This document shows positions 36,888 through 46,733 of a stretch of DNA of 64,000 nucleotides, piece by piece. Source of the stretch: Dethiobacter alkaliphilus AHT 1 (GTDB lineage Bacteria; Bacillota; Dethiobacteria; Dethiobacterales; Dethiobacteraceae); contig NZ_ACJM01000008.1 of NCBI RefSeq assembly GCF_000174415.1, forward strand, positions 96,901 through 160,900. The letters are read 5' to 3'. A program made the translations under genes and the position numbers. The notes below the pieces were generated by a model. That model worked only from the letters and a program-made list of their open reading frames with translations. It searched no databases and was not told where the DNA came from. Each line of letters begins with the position of its first letter. The stretch's first letter is position 1.

Positions 36888-38747
36888 ATGGCCAAGCTGT
36901 GGCAACGTTTTGTAAACGGGGAGCAGACTGACGAAGAGCCTGACTCTGTGATACTGCGCTCTTGGCACCGATGCCGGGAAAACCGCTTGGATTTTCAGCA
37001 AGTGGCCCGCAATGATCTTTTGCCTGCGAACCTTTTACAGCAAAGGGTCGAGGAGAATGAGGAACTGCTGCAGGCAGCCAAGGATGTACTGCCGTTTCTT
37101 ATCCGTTATCTTAAGGGAAGAGAGTTCATTGTACTGCTTTGCGATCATGACGGTTATGTTTTAAAGGCTCTGGGACATCCCACTTTTTTGAGCAAAGCGC
37201 AAACAGTTGCCCTGTCTCCCGGTGCCAACTGGCGGGAAGAAGCTAAAGGAACCAATGCCATCGGTACCGCATTGTCGGAGCGCCAGGCTGTGAAGGTTCT
37301 TGGCTGGGAGCATTATGTCCGGGAAAACCATTTTCTCAATTGTTGGGCGGCCCCCATTAAGGATGCCCGGGGAGAACTGCTGGGTGTGTTGGATATTTCC
37401 GGCGCCTGCGGTATTACCGATGAGCGCCTTTGTGAACTGGTTCTGATGGGAACCAGGATGATTGAGCAAAACCTCCATGTCAACGAATTGCAGAACAGTT
37501 ACCGTTTTTGCAGCGCAGGGATTAAGATGGCCTCCCAGATGCTCAGGGACGGCTTTGTTACCATTAATAACCGCGGCGAAATTACCGAAATTAACGATGC
37601 CGGGGTTTATATGCTGGGCAAGCGCCGGGAAGATGTGTTGGGACGGCCCGCTGCCGAAGTTTTTGAATCAAAGACCAATGTTGCTTTTTATGGAGAGGGA
37701 CAGAAACTGCCGGTGTCTGAATCCGGGACTCCTCTGCAGTCAAGTTTCAATCAGGTAAAAGATGAGAAGGGCGATTTTCTTGGAGCTGTGGGGGTGCTGC
37801 AGCCCACATTGCAGCAAAAAGAGCAAACATTTTGGCTGGGGCGCAGCGAGGAGACAAAAAAATCATTTCAAAATGGTGCCAAGGCTGCTTCCACCTTGTC
37901 CACTGTGCTGATTCAGGGGGAAAGCGGTACCGGCAAGGAAGTGATGGCCCGTTATGTTCATCAAATGAGTCCGCGCCACCGCGGCCCGTTTGTGGCCTTA
38001 AATTGTGCTGCAATTCCACAAACACTGATTGAAAGTGAGCTGTTCGGCTATGCCGATGGTTCCTTTACCGGAGCAAAAAAGGGCGGACAGCCGGGCAAGT
38101 TCGAGATGGCTCAGAACGGGACCATTTTTTTGGATGAGGTGGGGGATATGCCCCACAATGTCCAGGCTACCTTGCTGCGTGTTCTCCAGGAAAAAGAGAT
38201 TTACCGCATTGGCGATACCAAAACACGCAAGGTAAACGCGCGGATAATTGCCGCTACAAATCAGGACTTAAAAAAGCTGGTGGATGAAGGGCGGTTCCGT
38301 CTCGATTTATACTACAGGCTAAAAGTGGTGACGCTGAACATTCCTCCTCTGCGTGAACGCTCTGAGGATATACTTGACCTGGTTCCCTACTTCGTACATA
38401 AAGCCTGTGCAGAACAGGGGCGTAGCGCAATGGCTGTCTCCGATGCGCTGTACAAAAGGTTGTTGGCCTATGGCTGGCCCGGAAACATACGGGAGCTGCA
38501 AAACTGTGTGGAAAGCATGGTGGCCCTGGCGGAGGGCAACGTGCTTGGCGAAGATGATCTGCCATTGGAGGTTGCCAGTGCCACCATGGCCGAAGATACA
38601 TGCTCTCTTTTGGAAAAGCAGACCAGGCAGGTGATTCTTGAAGCCCTGGATAAAACAAAGGGAAAAATTGCCCCTGCCGCCAGGATGCTGGGGATAGGCA
38701 GGACAACTCTGTATCGCAAAATGGAAGAGTATAATATTAAGGGTTGA
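36888..38747 (+). CDS. AcoR-like sigma-54-dependent activator (GAF-PAS-AAA+-Fis)
   Basis: 619 residues from the ATG at 36888, 9 nt after GGAGG; an ATG at 36861 would add nine residues and has AAGGA only 3 nt upstream. The N-terminal [17 protein letters not shown] and the GAF domain with [21 protein letters not shown] are typical of AcoR. A PAS domain near 210-290 is followed by AAA+ with [16 protein letters not shown] (Ser for Ala in GAFTGA) and FLDEVGDM, then a Fis HTH. Targets are unknown; the molybdopterin genes directly downstream are candidates. Confidence 0.87.
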   Translation: MAKLWQRFVNGEQTDEEPDSVILRSWHRCRENRLDFQQVARNDLLPANLLQQRVEENEELLQAAKDVLPFLIRYLKGREFIVLLCDHDGYVLKALGHPTFLSKAQTVALSPGANWREEAKGTNAIGTALSERQAVKVLGWEHYVRENHFLNCWAAPIKDARGELLGVLDISGACGITDERLCELVLMGTRMIEQNLHVNELQNSYRFCSAGIKMASQMLRDGFVTINNRGEITEINDAGVYMLGKRREDVLGRPAAEVFESKTNVAFYGEGQKLPVSESGTPLQSSFNQVKDEKGDFLGAVGVLQPTLQQKEQTFWLGRSEETKKSFQNGAKAASTLSTVLIQGESGTGKEVMARYVHQMSPRHRGPFVALNCAAIPQTLIESELFGYADGSFTGAKKGGQPGKFEMAQNGTIFLDEVGDMPHNVQATLLRVLQEKEIYRIGDTKTRKVNARIIAATNQDLKKLVDEGRFRLDLYYRLKVVTLNIPPLRERSEDILDLVPYFVHKACAEQGRSAMAVSDALYKRLLAYGWPGNIRELQNCVESMVALAEGNVLGEDDLPLEVASATMAEDTCSLLEKQTRQVILEALDKTKGKIAPAARMLGIGRTTLYRKMEEYNIKG

Positions 38748-38801
38748 CTGCATTGTTAATTTTGTTGAAATTGTGGTAAGATAACAGCGAGGTGCTGCCA
38801 T

Positions 38802-38975
38802 ATGGAAAAGCAGGAATTACTTAGTTTGATCAAAAATAACCTGGAGGACGGCAAGCTGCATTGCGAAACCGCTTATCAGATTGCCGCCGACCACAACGTG
38901 AAGCTATGGCAAATTGGCCAAATTTGCGATGAGGAAAAAATCAAAATCAAAGGCTGCCAGCTAGGCTGCTTTTAG
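38802..38975 (+). CDS. 57-residue Cys-containing small protein upstream of moeA
   Basis: The ATG at 38802 follows GAGGTG and 57 codons run to TAG, whose bases overlap the moeA ribosome binding site (TTTTAGGAGACC), so the two genes look coupled. The product is helical and charged in its first part (YQIAADHNVKLWQIGQICDE reads like a short helix-turn-helix) and ends KIKGCQLGCF, with four Cys in all. It is absent from most callers' size limits. Position suggests a role with molybdenum cofactor genes; a DNA- or metal-binding function is inference. Confidence 0.7.
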   Translation: MEKQELLSLIKNNLEDGKLHCETAYQIAADHNVKLWQIGQICDEEKIKIKGCQLGCF

Positions 38976-38984
38976 GAGACCAAT

Positions 38985-40199
38985 ATGCTAACCGTACTTA
39001 GTGTGAAAGATGCTAAAGAAAGAATCTTATCAGCTGTTACAGCACAGACCCATTGCACCACAGTCCCCTTACCGGATGCCACGGAGCGGGTTCTGGCAAG
39101 GTCGGTTGCAGCACAGCATGATTTGCCCACGTTTCCCCGATCCACCATGGACGGCTATGCCGTCAGGGCCAAAGATACGTTTGGAGCGTCGGAGTCTATG
39201 CCGGCGCTTTTCGATGTGGCAGGGGAAGTTATGATGGGGCAGGCCCCTCCTGCTGCTGTGGCAGCAGGACAAGCCCTGCGTATTGCCACCGGCGGCATGT
39301 TGCCGGAAGGCTCTGATGCGGTGGTTATGGTGGAACATACTGAAGATTTGGGTGGGGCTACCCTGGCAGTAAACCGTGCGGTGGCACCGGGAGAAAACAC
39401 CATCGCCCGCGGTGAAGATATCAAGGCGGGGGAAACTATCCTGCCTGCAGGACACATACTCAGGCCGCAGGATATAGGAGCACTGGCTGCCATGGGCCAG
39501 GTGATGATTGATGTGGCTCAAAAACCGCGGGTGGCTATCTTGTCCACCGGTGATGAGTTGGTAATGCCGGACATGGAGCCCAAAGAAGGACAGATCAGAG
39601 ATATTAATTCCTACTTATTGTCTGCCTGGGCACAGCGCTGCGGTGCTGAACCGAGCCGCCTGGGAATTATTCCCGACACAGCAGAAGAACTGCTAAATGC
39701 GCTGCAAAATACCGGAGACTATGATTGCGTCATTCTCTCCGGCGGCAGCTCCGCAGGGACCCGTGATCATACCGCATCCTGCATTGACCAGTTGGGCAAG
39801 CCGGGAGTGCTTTTTCACGGAGTATCCATGCGCCCGGGAAAACCGCTGATTTTTGGTGTGGTGGACGGCAAGCCTTATTTTGGCCTGTCAGGTAACCCCA
39901 CATCCGCCATGGTGGGTTTTCTCCTGTTTGTCAGGCCGCTGTTGTTACAGATGGCCGGCGCTGTGGAGAGAAACCCTGTTATTACCGCCAGAGCGGAGCG
40001 TAATCTTTCTTCTGCCAGCGGCCGGGAAGATTATATTCGGGCCGCACTTTATGAACAGGAAGGGCAGTTGTGGGCCCGTCCCATTCTTGGGCAGGCCAAC
40101 CTGATCTCCACGGTGGTTCGTGGCGATGCGCTGCTGCGGATTCCACAAAACAGTGAGGGCATTGAGGCCGGCGATACAGTGGAAGTAATGTTAATTTAA
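38985..40199 (+). CDS. moeA: Molybdopterin molybdenumtransferase (first paralogue)
   Basis: 404 residues of the MoeA family: DLPTFPRSTMDGYAVRA, GGMLPEGSDAVVMVE, ILSTGDEL, ILSGGSSAGTRDHT and FGLSGNPTSAMVGF. It inserts molybdate (or tungstate) into adenylylated molybdopterin. It is the first of two MoeA paralogues in tandem with mog, next to a sigma-54 activator. The likely customer is the Mo/W formate dehydrogenase at 2221. Confidence 0.93.
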   Translation: MLTVLSVKDAKERILSAVTAQTHCTTVPLPDATERVLARSVAAQHDLPTFPRSTMDGYAVRAKDTFGASESMPALFDVAGEVMMGQAPPAAVAAGQALRIATGGMLPEGSDAVVMVEHTEDLGGATLAVNRAVAPGENTIARGEDIKAGETILPAGHILRPQDIGALAAMGQVMIDVAQKPRVAILSTGDELVMPDMEPKEGQIRDINSYLLSAWAQRCGAEPSRLGIIPDTAEELLNALQNTGDYDCVILSGGSSAGTRDHTASCIDQLGKPGVLFHGVSMRPGKPLIFGVVDGKPYFGLSGNPTSAMVGFLLFVRPLLLQMAGAVERNPVITARAERNLSSASGREDYIRAALYEQEGQLWARPILGQANLISTVVRGDALLRIPQNSEGIEAGDTVEVMLI

Positions 40200-40216
40200 T
40201 ATTTGGAGTGAGCCAG

Positions 40217-42130
40217 GTGAAAGAGAAACGAAGACGCTATCTACATAATACTTCCATCGAGGATGCACTGAATTTGTTTTTTCAAAAGGGCTGGCAGGAG
40301 ACAGCCGGCGAGACCGTGGAGGTTACCGCTGCGGTGGGCAGGGTTACTGCTCAGGCTGTTTTTGCCAAAATTTCTTCCCCCCATTATCACGCCGCAGCCA
40401 TGGATGGGGTGGCTGTGCGATCACAGGATACGGTGGGGGCCGCCGAAACAGCACCGAAGCGTCTGCGCCTAAATGAGCAGGCCTTTCCCGTGGATACAGG
40501 TAATGCTCTCCCCGCAGGCTGTGATGCGGTGATTATGGCGGAGGATATCACTGAGTTTGCAGAGGAAGTGGAAATTACCGCCTCCGTGGCACCGTGGCAG
40601 CATGTGAGGCCAATAGGTGAAGATATTGTGGCTACAGAGATGCTTTTGCCCGCAGGGCACCGCTTGAGCGGTGTGGATGCCGGTGCGTTACTGGCCGGCG
40701 GCATAACCCAGGTAGAGGTGCGCAAGCAGCCTAAGGTTACCGTGATTCCCACCGGCAACGAGCTGGTCACGCCGGGCACTCCTCCCGGACCGGGCCAGAT
40801 AATTGAGTATAATTCCACCGTGTTTAGTGCGCTGGTGTCTGAGTGGGGCGGTGAGCCCCTCAGGCATGATATCGTCAGAGACAACTTTGACCAGATACTT
40901 GAGGCGGTGGCAAATGCGGCCCAAAACAGCGATGTGGTCTTAATTAATGCCGGCTCATCTGCCGGGCGCCGCGACTATACGGCGGATGTGGTGGCCCAAC
41001 TGGGGGAGGTACTGGTACATGGCGTGGCAGTACGCCCCGGAAAGCCGGTGATTCTCGGCGTAGTGGAGAAAACACCGGTTATTGGCGTGCCCGGCTATCC
41101 GGTATCGGCGGTGGTGGCGCTGGAAATATTCTTAAAGCCCCTTTTATATCGTTTACAGGGTTTGGCTGAGCCGGCCCGTCCCACGCTGCGTTCGGTATTT
41201 TCCCGCCAGGTGACATCTCCTTTATCTGCGGAAGAGTGGGTGCGGGTCAAGGTGGGACGGGTGGGTGAGCGCTATGTGGCCACCCCGCTGTCCCGAGGCT
41301 CCGGGGTGATAACTTCACTGGTGCGGGCCGACGGTATTGTGCGGATTCCGCAGCAAAAGGAAGGGTTGGTGGCCGGCGAGGAAGTGGATGTGGAGCTTTT
41401 AAGGGCGCCGGACCATATTGACCGTACCGTGGTTTGTATTGGCAGCCATGACCTGACACTGGATATTCTGGGAGACTTGTTGAGCCGGACATACCCAGGC
41501 CATACACTGTCCTCAGCCCATGTGGGCAGTACCGGCGGGATTATGGCGCTGAGGCGCAAAGAAGCGCATTTGGCCGGAGTGCATCTGCTGCACGAGGAAA
41601 CCGGTCAGTATAATATACCGTTTCTTAAGCAGTTTTTGCCGGATGTGCCGGTGACGCTGGTAACCCTGGTGGAGCGGGAGCAGGGTTTAATGGTCCCGGC
41701 GGGCAACCCCAAAGGGATTGCCGATATTGAGGATCTGACACGACCCGATGTTTCTTTTGTTAACCGGCAGCGAGGTGCCGGTACCCGTTTACTATTGGAT
41801 GCCCGTTTAAAGGAGAAAGGGATTTCCGCCGAGGCCATTTCCGGTTATGACCGTGAAGAATACACCCATCTGTCGGTGGCGGCGGCGGTGGCCGCCGGTT
41901 CCGCCGATACCGGTTTAGGTGTGGCGGCGGCAGCCAAATCATTGGGTCTGGACTTTATACCGTTGGCCAAAGAGCGCTACGATCTGGCCATTCCTCAGGC
42001 TTCTCTCCAGGATGAGAACGTGATCAAACTGTTGGAAGTGGCGCGCTCCACTGAATTTAAACAGACGGTGGACGGGCTGGACGGGTATCATACCGACAAA
42101 ACGGGTGAAATTGCTTATCAGGGAGAGTGA
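40217..42130 (+). CDS. MoeA fused to a periplasmic-binding-protein-like domain
   Basis: 637 residues from the GTG at 40217, 8 nt after GGAG; a GTG at 40208 overlaps that site. Residues to about 395 are a second MoeA (HYHAAAMDGVAVRS, VIPTGNELVTPG, NAGSSAGRRDYTADV, GVPGYPVSAVV). From about 400 a type-2 binding-protein fold follows (VVCIGSHDLTLDILGDLL, GSTGGIMALRRKEAHLAG, DVSFVNRQRGAGTRLLLD, VAAAVAAGSADTGLGVA), with no signal peptide, so it is cytoplasmic. This fusion is known in anaerobes; the second domain may sense molybdate, tungstate or the cofactor. It ends 4 bp before mog. Confidence 0.9.
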   Translation: MKEKRRRYLHNTSIEDALNLFFQKGWQETAGETVEVTAAVGRVTAQAVFAKISSPHYHAAAMDGVAVRSQDTVGAAETAPKRLRLNEQAFPVDTGNALPAGCDAVIMAEDITEFAEEVEITASVAPWQHVRPIGEDIVATEMLLPAGHRLSGVDAGALLAGGITQVEVRKQPKVTVIPTGNELVTPGTPPGPGQIIEYNSTVFSALVSEWGGEPLRHDIVRDNFDQILEAVANAAQNSDVVLINAGSSAGRRDYTADVVAQLGEVLVHGVAVRPGKPVILGVVEKTPVIGVPGYPVSAVVALEIFLKPLLYRLQGLAEPARPTLRSVFSRQVTSPLSAEEWVRVKVGRVGERYVATPLSRGSGVITSLVRADGIVRIPQQKEGLVAGEEVDVELLRAPDHIDRTVVCIGSHDLTLDILGDLLSRTYPGHTLSSAHVGSTGGIMALRRKEAHLAGVHLLHEETGQYNIPFLKQFLPDVPVTLVTLVEREQGLMVPAGNPKGIADIEDLTRPDVSFVNRQRGAGTRLLLDARLKEKGISAEAISGYDREEYTHLSVAAAVAAGSADTGLGVAAAAKSLGLDFIPLAKERYDLAIPQASLQDENVIKLLEVARSTEFKQTVDGLDGYHTDKTGEIAYQGE

Positions 42131-42134
42131 CGGC

Positions 42135-42647
42135 ATGAAACAGTTTAGTGTAGCAGTGCTAACTGCCAGCGATAAGGGTTCCCGCGGCGAGCGGGAGGAT
42201 GAAAGTGGGCGCGTAATCCATGAAATGATTGCAGAAGCCGGCGGTGAGGTGGTGGCCTACGATGTGGTGCCCGATGACTATAATACTTTAAAAGACAAGT
42301 TGGTGGAATATACCGATGAGCATAAAGTGAATTTGGTGCTTACCACAGGCGGTACCGGGCTGAGTCCCAGAGATAATACGCCGGAAGCCACCCTGTCTGT
42401 CATTGAAAAACAGGTGCCCGGCATAGCCGAAGCAATGCGGGCCTTTGGGTTGCAAAAAACACCCCATGCCATGCTCTCCCGGGCAGTTTGCGGCCTGCGG
42501 CGGCGGACTTTAATTGTTAATCTGCCCGGCAGTCCCCGGGCGGTACGGGAGAATCTGGGCGTTGTTCTGCCCGCCATTCCCCATGCGGTGCATGTGCTTT
42601 GTGGCGAGGCCAGTGAATGTGCTTCTCTGCGTAAAAATGATGCATAA
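42135..42647 (+). CDS. mog: Molybdopterin adenylyltransferase (MogA/MoaB family)
   Basis: 170 residues from the ATG at 42135, after GGGAG; an in-frame start at 42105 lies in the previous gene. LTASDKGSRGEREDESG, LVLTTGGTGLSPRDNTPEA and the C-terminal NLPGSPRAVRENLGVVLPAIPHA (in parts) define the family. It adenylylates molybdopterin for MoeA, completing a moeA-moeA-mog set for metal insertion. Confidence 0.92.
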   Translation: MKQFSVAVLTASDKGSRGEREDESGRVIHEMIAEAGGEVVAYDVVPDDYNTLKDKLVEYTDEHKVNLVLTTGGTGLSPRDNTPEATLSVIEKQVPGIAEAMRAFGLQKTPHAMLSRAVCGLRRRTLIVNLPGSPRAVRENLGVVLPAIPHAVHVLCGEASECASLRKNDA

Positions 42648-42827
42648 TTAATTTTATCCGGTATATAATAACATCTGTTGAAGGTGAAAGCAGGAAAAAT
42701 TAGAGAATGGAAGAAAAACGTGCGTATTTTGCGTAAATTAAGGATAAATAAGCATATTTGCATAAATTTTTCTCTGGCAGAAGTTGCGTTCCGGGAAAAA
42801 TTTATATACCATTACTATTGTGATCGA

Positions 42828-42854
42828 TTAGCACTCGCAATCGGTGAGTGCTAA
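42828..42854 (+). promoter_or_regulatory. CIRCE operator of groESL
   Basis: TTAGCACTC-N9-GAGTGCTAA is a perfect CIRCE, the HrcA repressor site, 34 bp before groES. Its presence implies heat-shock control by HrcA encoded elsewhere. Confidence 0.95.
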
Positions 42855-42888
42855 CAACAATATATCAACCATAAAAGGAGGTTATTTC

Positions 42889-43176
42889 ATGAACATTAAA
42901 CCCCTAGCAGATCGAGTAGTCATTAAGGTGATGGAGGCTGAAGAGAAGACAGCCAGCGGCTTGGTTCTGCCTGAGAAGGCCAAGGAAAAGCCCCAGGAAG
43001 GCGAAGTTGTCGCCGCCGGCGGCGGTCGCATCCTGGAAAATGGCACCCGTGTGGAAATGGATGTAAAAGTGGGAGACCGTGTCCTGTTTTCCAAGTATGC
43101 CGGCACAGAAATCAAAGTTGATGGCGAGGAATACTTAATCATGCGTCAGGATGATATCCTGGGCAAGCTGGCTTAA
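42889..43176 (+). CDS. groES: Co-chaperonin GroES
   Basis: 95 residues, the usual length, with [20 protein letters not shown], the mobile loop [20 protein letters not shown] and the C-terminal [14 protein letters not shown]. The ATG at 42889 follows AGGAGG; an in-frame upstream start at 42844 falls inside CIRCE and is wrong. It caps GroEL in protein folding. Confidence 0.97.
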   Translation: MNIKPLADRVVIKVMEAEEKTASGLVLPEKAKEKPQEGEVVAAGGGRILENGTRVEMDVKVGDRVLFSKYAGTEIKVDGEEYLIMRQDDILGKLA

Positions 43177-43214
43177 CCCATACTTAGAGCAAACTAATAC
43201 GCTAATTATTATAA

Positions 43215-44846
<1,632 letters not shown>

Positions 44847-44861
44847 GTTAAGACAACACTC

Positions 44862-44891
44862 AAGAGCGCCTGCAAATGCAGGCGCTCTTAA
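44862..44891 (+). terminator. Terminator of groESL
   Basis: Perfect 13-bp stem AAGAGCGCCTGCA, loop AA, mirror arm, then TTAATTTG. Confidence 0.85.
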
Positions 44892-44965
44892 TTTGTTTGC
44901 CGGCATATCCAGAAGCAGGTATATCGTTAAGCTATGTTAAATACTCAAAAGAAGGAGGTGAAATT

Positions 44966-45007
44966 GTGGATGGCAGAGAAACGCTATGGTTAATAGGATT
45001 GTGGTAG
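44966..45007 (+). CDS. Possible 13-residue ORF with strong ribosome binding site
   Basis: AAGGAGGTG precedes a GTG by 6 nt, and 13 codons (MDGRETLWLIGLW) run to TAG. The site is among the strongest in the window, yet the peptide is tiny. It lies in the 286-bp gap between groEL and the GyrI-like gene. It could be a membrane-associated small protein, a leader, or the stub of a decayed gene. Confidence 0.3.
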   Translation: MDGRETLWLIGLW

Positions 45008-45132
45008 GATTAAAATGATTATTAAATTTATAATAATAAGATAAATTTTAGAAGTTTTCTAGGGATTTAACCTTGAGGCGTAGAAAATATATTAAGTATT
45101 GAGCCTAGTTGCAGCAAAGGTGGTAGCAGAAG

Positions 45133-45750
45133 ATGGTGAAACTGGATCTGACCAAGGAGCTGAAAGAGCTATACAGGCCGTCGGCAAAAAAGGTCAAGCT
45201 GGTGAATGTGCCCAGGATGGGTTTTTTGATGATAGACGGAGAGGGTGACCCCAACACTGCGCCCCGGTTCAGGCAGGCGGTGAAAGCGCTCTACAGCCTG
45301 TCCCATCGCCTCAGATTTATGGTTAAACAGGGTAGGGCTGCGGTGGATTACAAGGTTATGCCTCTGGAAGGGTTATGGCAGACACGGGATGGAGCGCCCC
45401 TTGATCCACAAAACCGGGATGCCTTCCAGTGGACGCTGATGATTATGCAGCCTGACTTTGTTACACCGGAGTTGTTTTTGGAAGCCCGGGAAGCGGTGGC
45501 AAAGAAAAAAGTACCTCTATTAGAAGATGTTCGGCTGGATCGTTATGCCGAAGGATTGTCGGCCCAGATTCTGCATATTGGCTTCAATAGTGGAAAGGCT
45601 ACTGTGGTTGACACCATTTACCGTTTTGCACAGGAGCAGGGCTATGAGCCCACAGGCTGCCACCATGAAATATACCTGGGGGATCACCGCCGCACAGCTT
45701 CTGAAAAACGCAAAACAGTTATTCGCTACAAGGTTAGGAAAAAAGAATAA
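45133..45750 (+). CDS. GyrI-like small-molecule-binding domain protein
   Basis: 205 residues with the GyrI/AraC-effector-binding fold of stand-alone type: KLVNVPRMGFLMIDGEGDPN near 22, FRQAVKALYSLSHRL, DYKVMPLEGLWQT and a C-terminal HHEIYLGDHRRTASEKRKTV. The family binds hydrophobic cations or similar ligands and some members hydrolyse them. No HTH is present, so it is not itself a regulator. It is monocistronic. Confidence 0.78.
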   Translation: MVKLDLTKELKELYRPSAKKVKLVNVPRMGFLMIDGEGDPNTAPRFRQAVKALYSLSHRLRFMVKQGRAAVDYKVMPLEGLWQTRDGAPLDPQNRDAFQWTLMIMQPDFVTPELFLEAREAVAKKKVPLLEDVRLDRYAEGLSAQILHIGFNSGKATVVDTIYRFAQEQGYEPTGCHHEIYLGDHRRTASEKRKTVIRYKVRKKE

Positions 45751-45865
45751 CATGCTATTTGGGTGTTGTTAAAAATACAGTCCATTGACACCACCTTAAA
45801 AGACATTTCCCGCAAATTGGACCGACCCCAATGCGGAGAAAAGGATATACATAATCAGGATTAAA
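45751..45865 (+). pseudogene. Possible gene remnant after the GyrI-like gene
   Basis: Directly after the stop codon, the same frame stays open for 37 codons (LKIQSIDTTLKDISRKLDRP and on) to TAA. It reads like a C-terminal helical tail of a protein but has no ribosome binding site of its own. The gap to the next gene is 213 bp and otherwise empty. Confidence 0.2.
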
Positions 45866-45963
45866 GAGTCAGCCTGTTCTGATTTCTTTTTTTTCCCTTT
45901 TCAAAAGTGCCCGTGGCGTGTATTATATTCTTTATTAGCATTAATTTAAAAGGGATGGTTAAA

Positions 45964-46593
45964 ATGAGCAAGAAAGTCAAAACACTGCTTCGCTATACAT
46001 GGATTCTGTTTGGCCTTTTTTTAATGGCTAACGGGGTGGTCTTTTTATTACGGGCCCACCTGGGGGTTTCACCCTGGGATGTGCTGCATGTGGGCATAGC
46101 CGCTCGCACAGGGCTTACCGTAGGCAGGGTCATTCAGCTGATAGGTCTCATGGTGGTGCTTTTAAGCTGGTTGCTGCGTGTTCGGCCACAGGTGTCCACC
46201 CTGCTGAATATGTTTTTCATTGGTTTGTTTGTAGATCTGGTGAACAGTCTGAGCTATATCCCCCAGCCGGCAACATTATGGCTGAAGCTGATTAGCTACG
46301 TTTTTGGTATTGCCATCTTTAGTCTGGGAACCGCGCTGTATATCAGCGGCAACCGTGGTGCCGGTCCCCGGGACAGTTTGATGTTGGGTCTTACCCGGAT
46401 GACAAAGCTGCGTGTGGGCACGGTCCGTACAGCTCTGGAAGTTCTGGTGGCCATTATCGGCTATTTTCTGGGCGGCCCGCTGGGCCTGGGGACAGTGCTT
46501 TTTGCTCTGCTTGTGGGAGTGTTTCTGGAATTTAGCTTCAAACTTATCAAGCAGGTTAAAGCATTGCCTTTTTGGCAAAGTATATTGTCTTAA
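45964..46593 (+). CDS. YczE/YitT-family membrane protein
   Basis: 209 residues from the ATG at 45964; a GTG-type extension from 45907 has no site. Five or so hydrophobic spans are visible (YTWILFGLFLMANGVVFLL, IQLIGLMVVLLSWLL, FFIGLFVDLVN, ISYVFGIAIFSLGTALYIS, LEVLVAIIGYFLGG) with the family motif LGVSPWDVLHVGIA and a related GPRDSLMLGL repeat. Function is unknown; relatives are linked to antibiotic-peptide export in Bacillus. Confidence 0.8.
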   Translation: MSKKVKTLLRYTWILFGLFLMANGVVFLLRAHLGVSPWDVLHVGIAARTGLTVGRVIQLIGLMVVLLSWLLRVRPQVSTLLNMFFIGLFVDLVNSLSYIPQPATLWLKLISYVFGIAIFSLGTALYISGNRGAGPRDSLMLGLTRMTKLRVGTVRTALEVLVAIIGYFLGGPLGLGTVLFALLVGVFLEFSFKLIKQVKALPFWQSILS

Positions 46594-46594
46594 C

Positions 46595-46646
46595 CACAAG
46601 ATGTAGGGCGAGATGAGACTTTGAGAACCATCCCCGGAGTCTTGTG
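46595..46646 (+). ncRNA. Structured leader upstream of guaA
   Basis: CACAAGA pairs with TCTTGTG at its two ends, with inner GGG/CCC (46606-46608 with 46633-46635) and GATG/CATC (46612-46615 with 46629-46632) helices, a 52-nt elongated stem-loop. It lies 88 nt before the guaA start. The purine riboswitch core is absent. No T-run follows. Confidence 0.3.
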
Positions 46647-46733
46647 ATTATTAACCAATTATTGCGTTAAGGTTATGCCGGCAGGGAAAGCACAAGGTAA
46701 AAAAGAATGATAACTATCTGGAGGTGGAGGATT

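Noticed and set aside
38770..38800. Sigma-54 promoter before the 57-residue ORF
   Set aside because: A GG-N10-GC pair exists at TGGTAAGATAACAGC, but the -12 part is CAGC rather than TTGC.
46594..46733. Purine riboswitch in front of guaA
   Set aside because: The conserved TCTCTACC-type joint and the CCGTAAA loop are missing; only an unassigned stem-loop is present.
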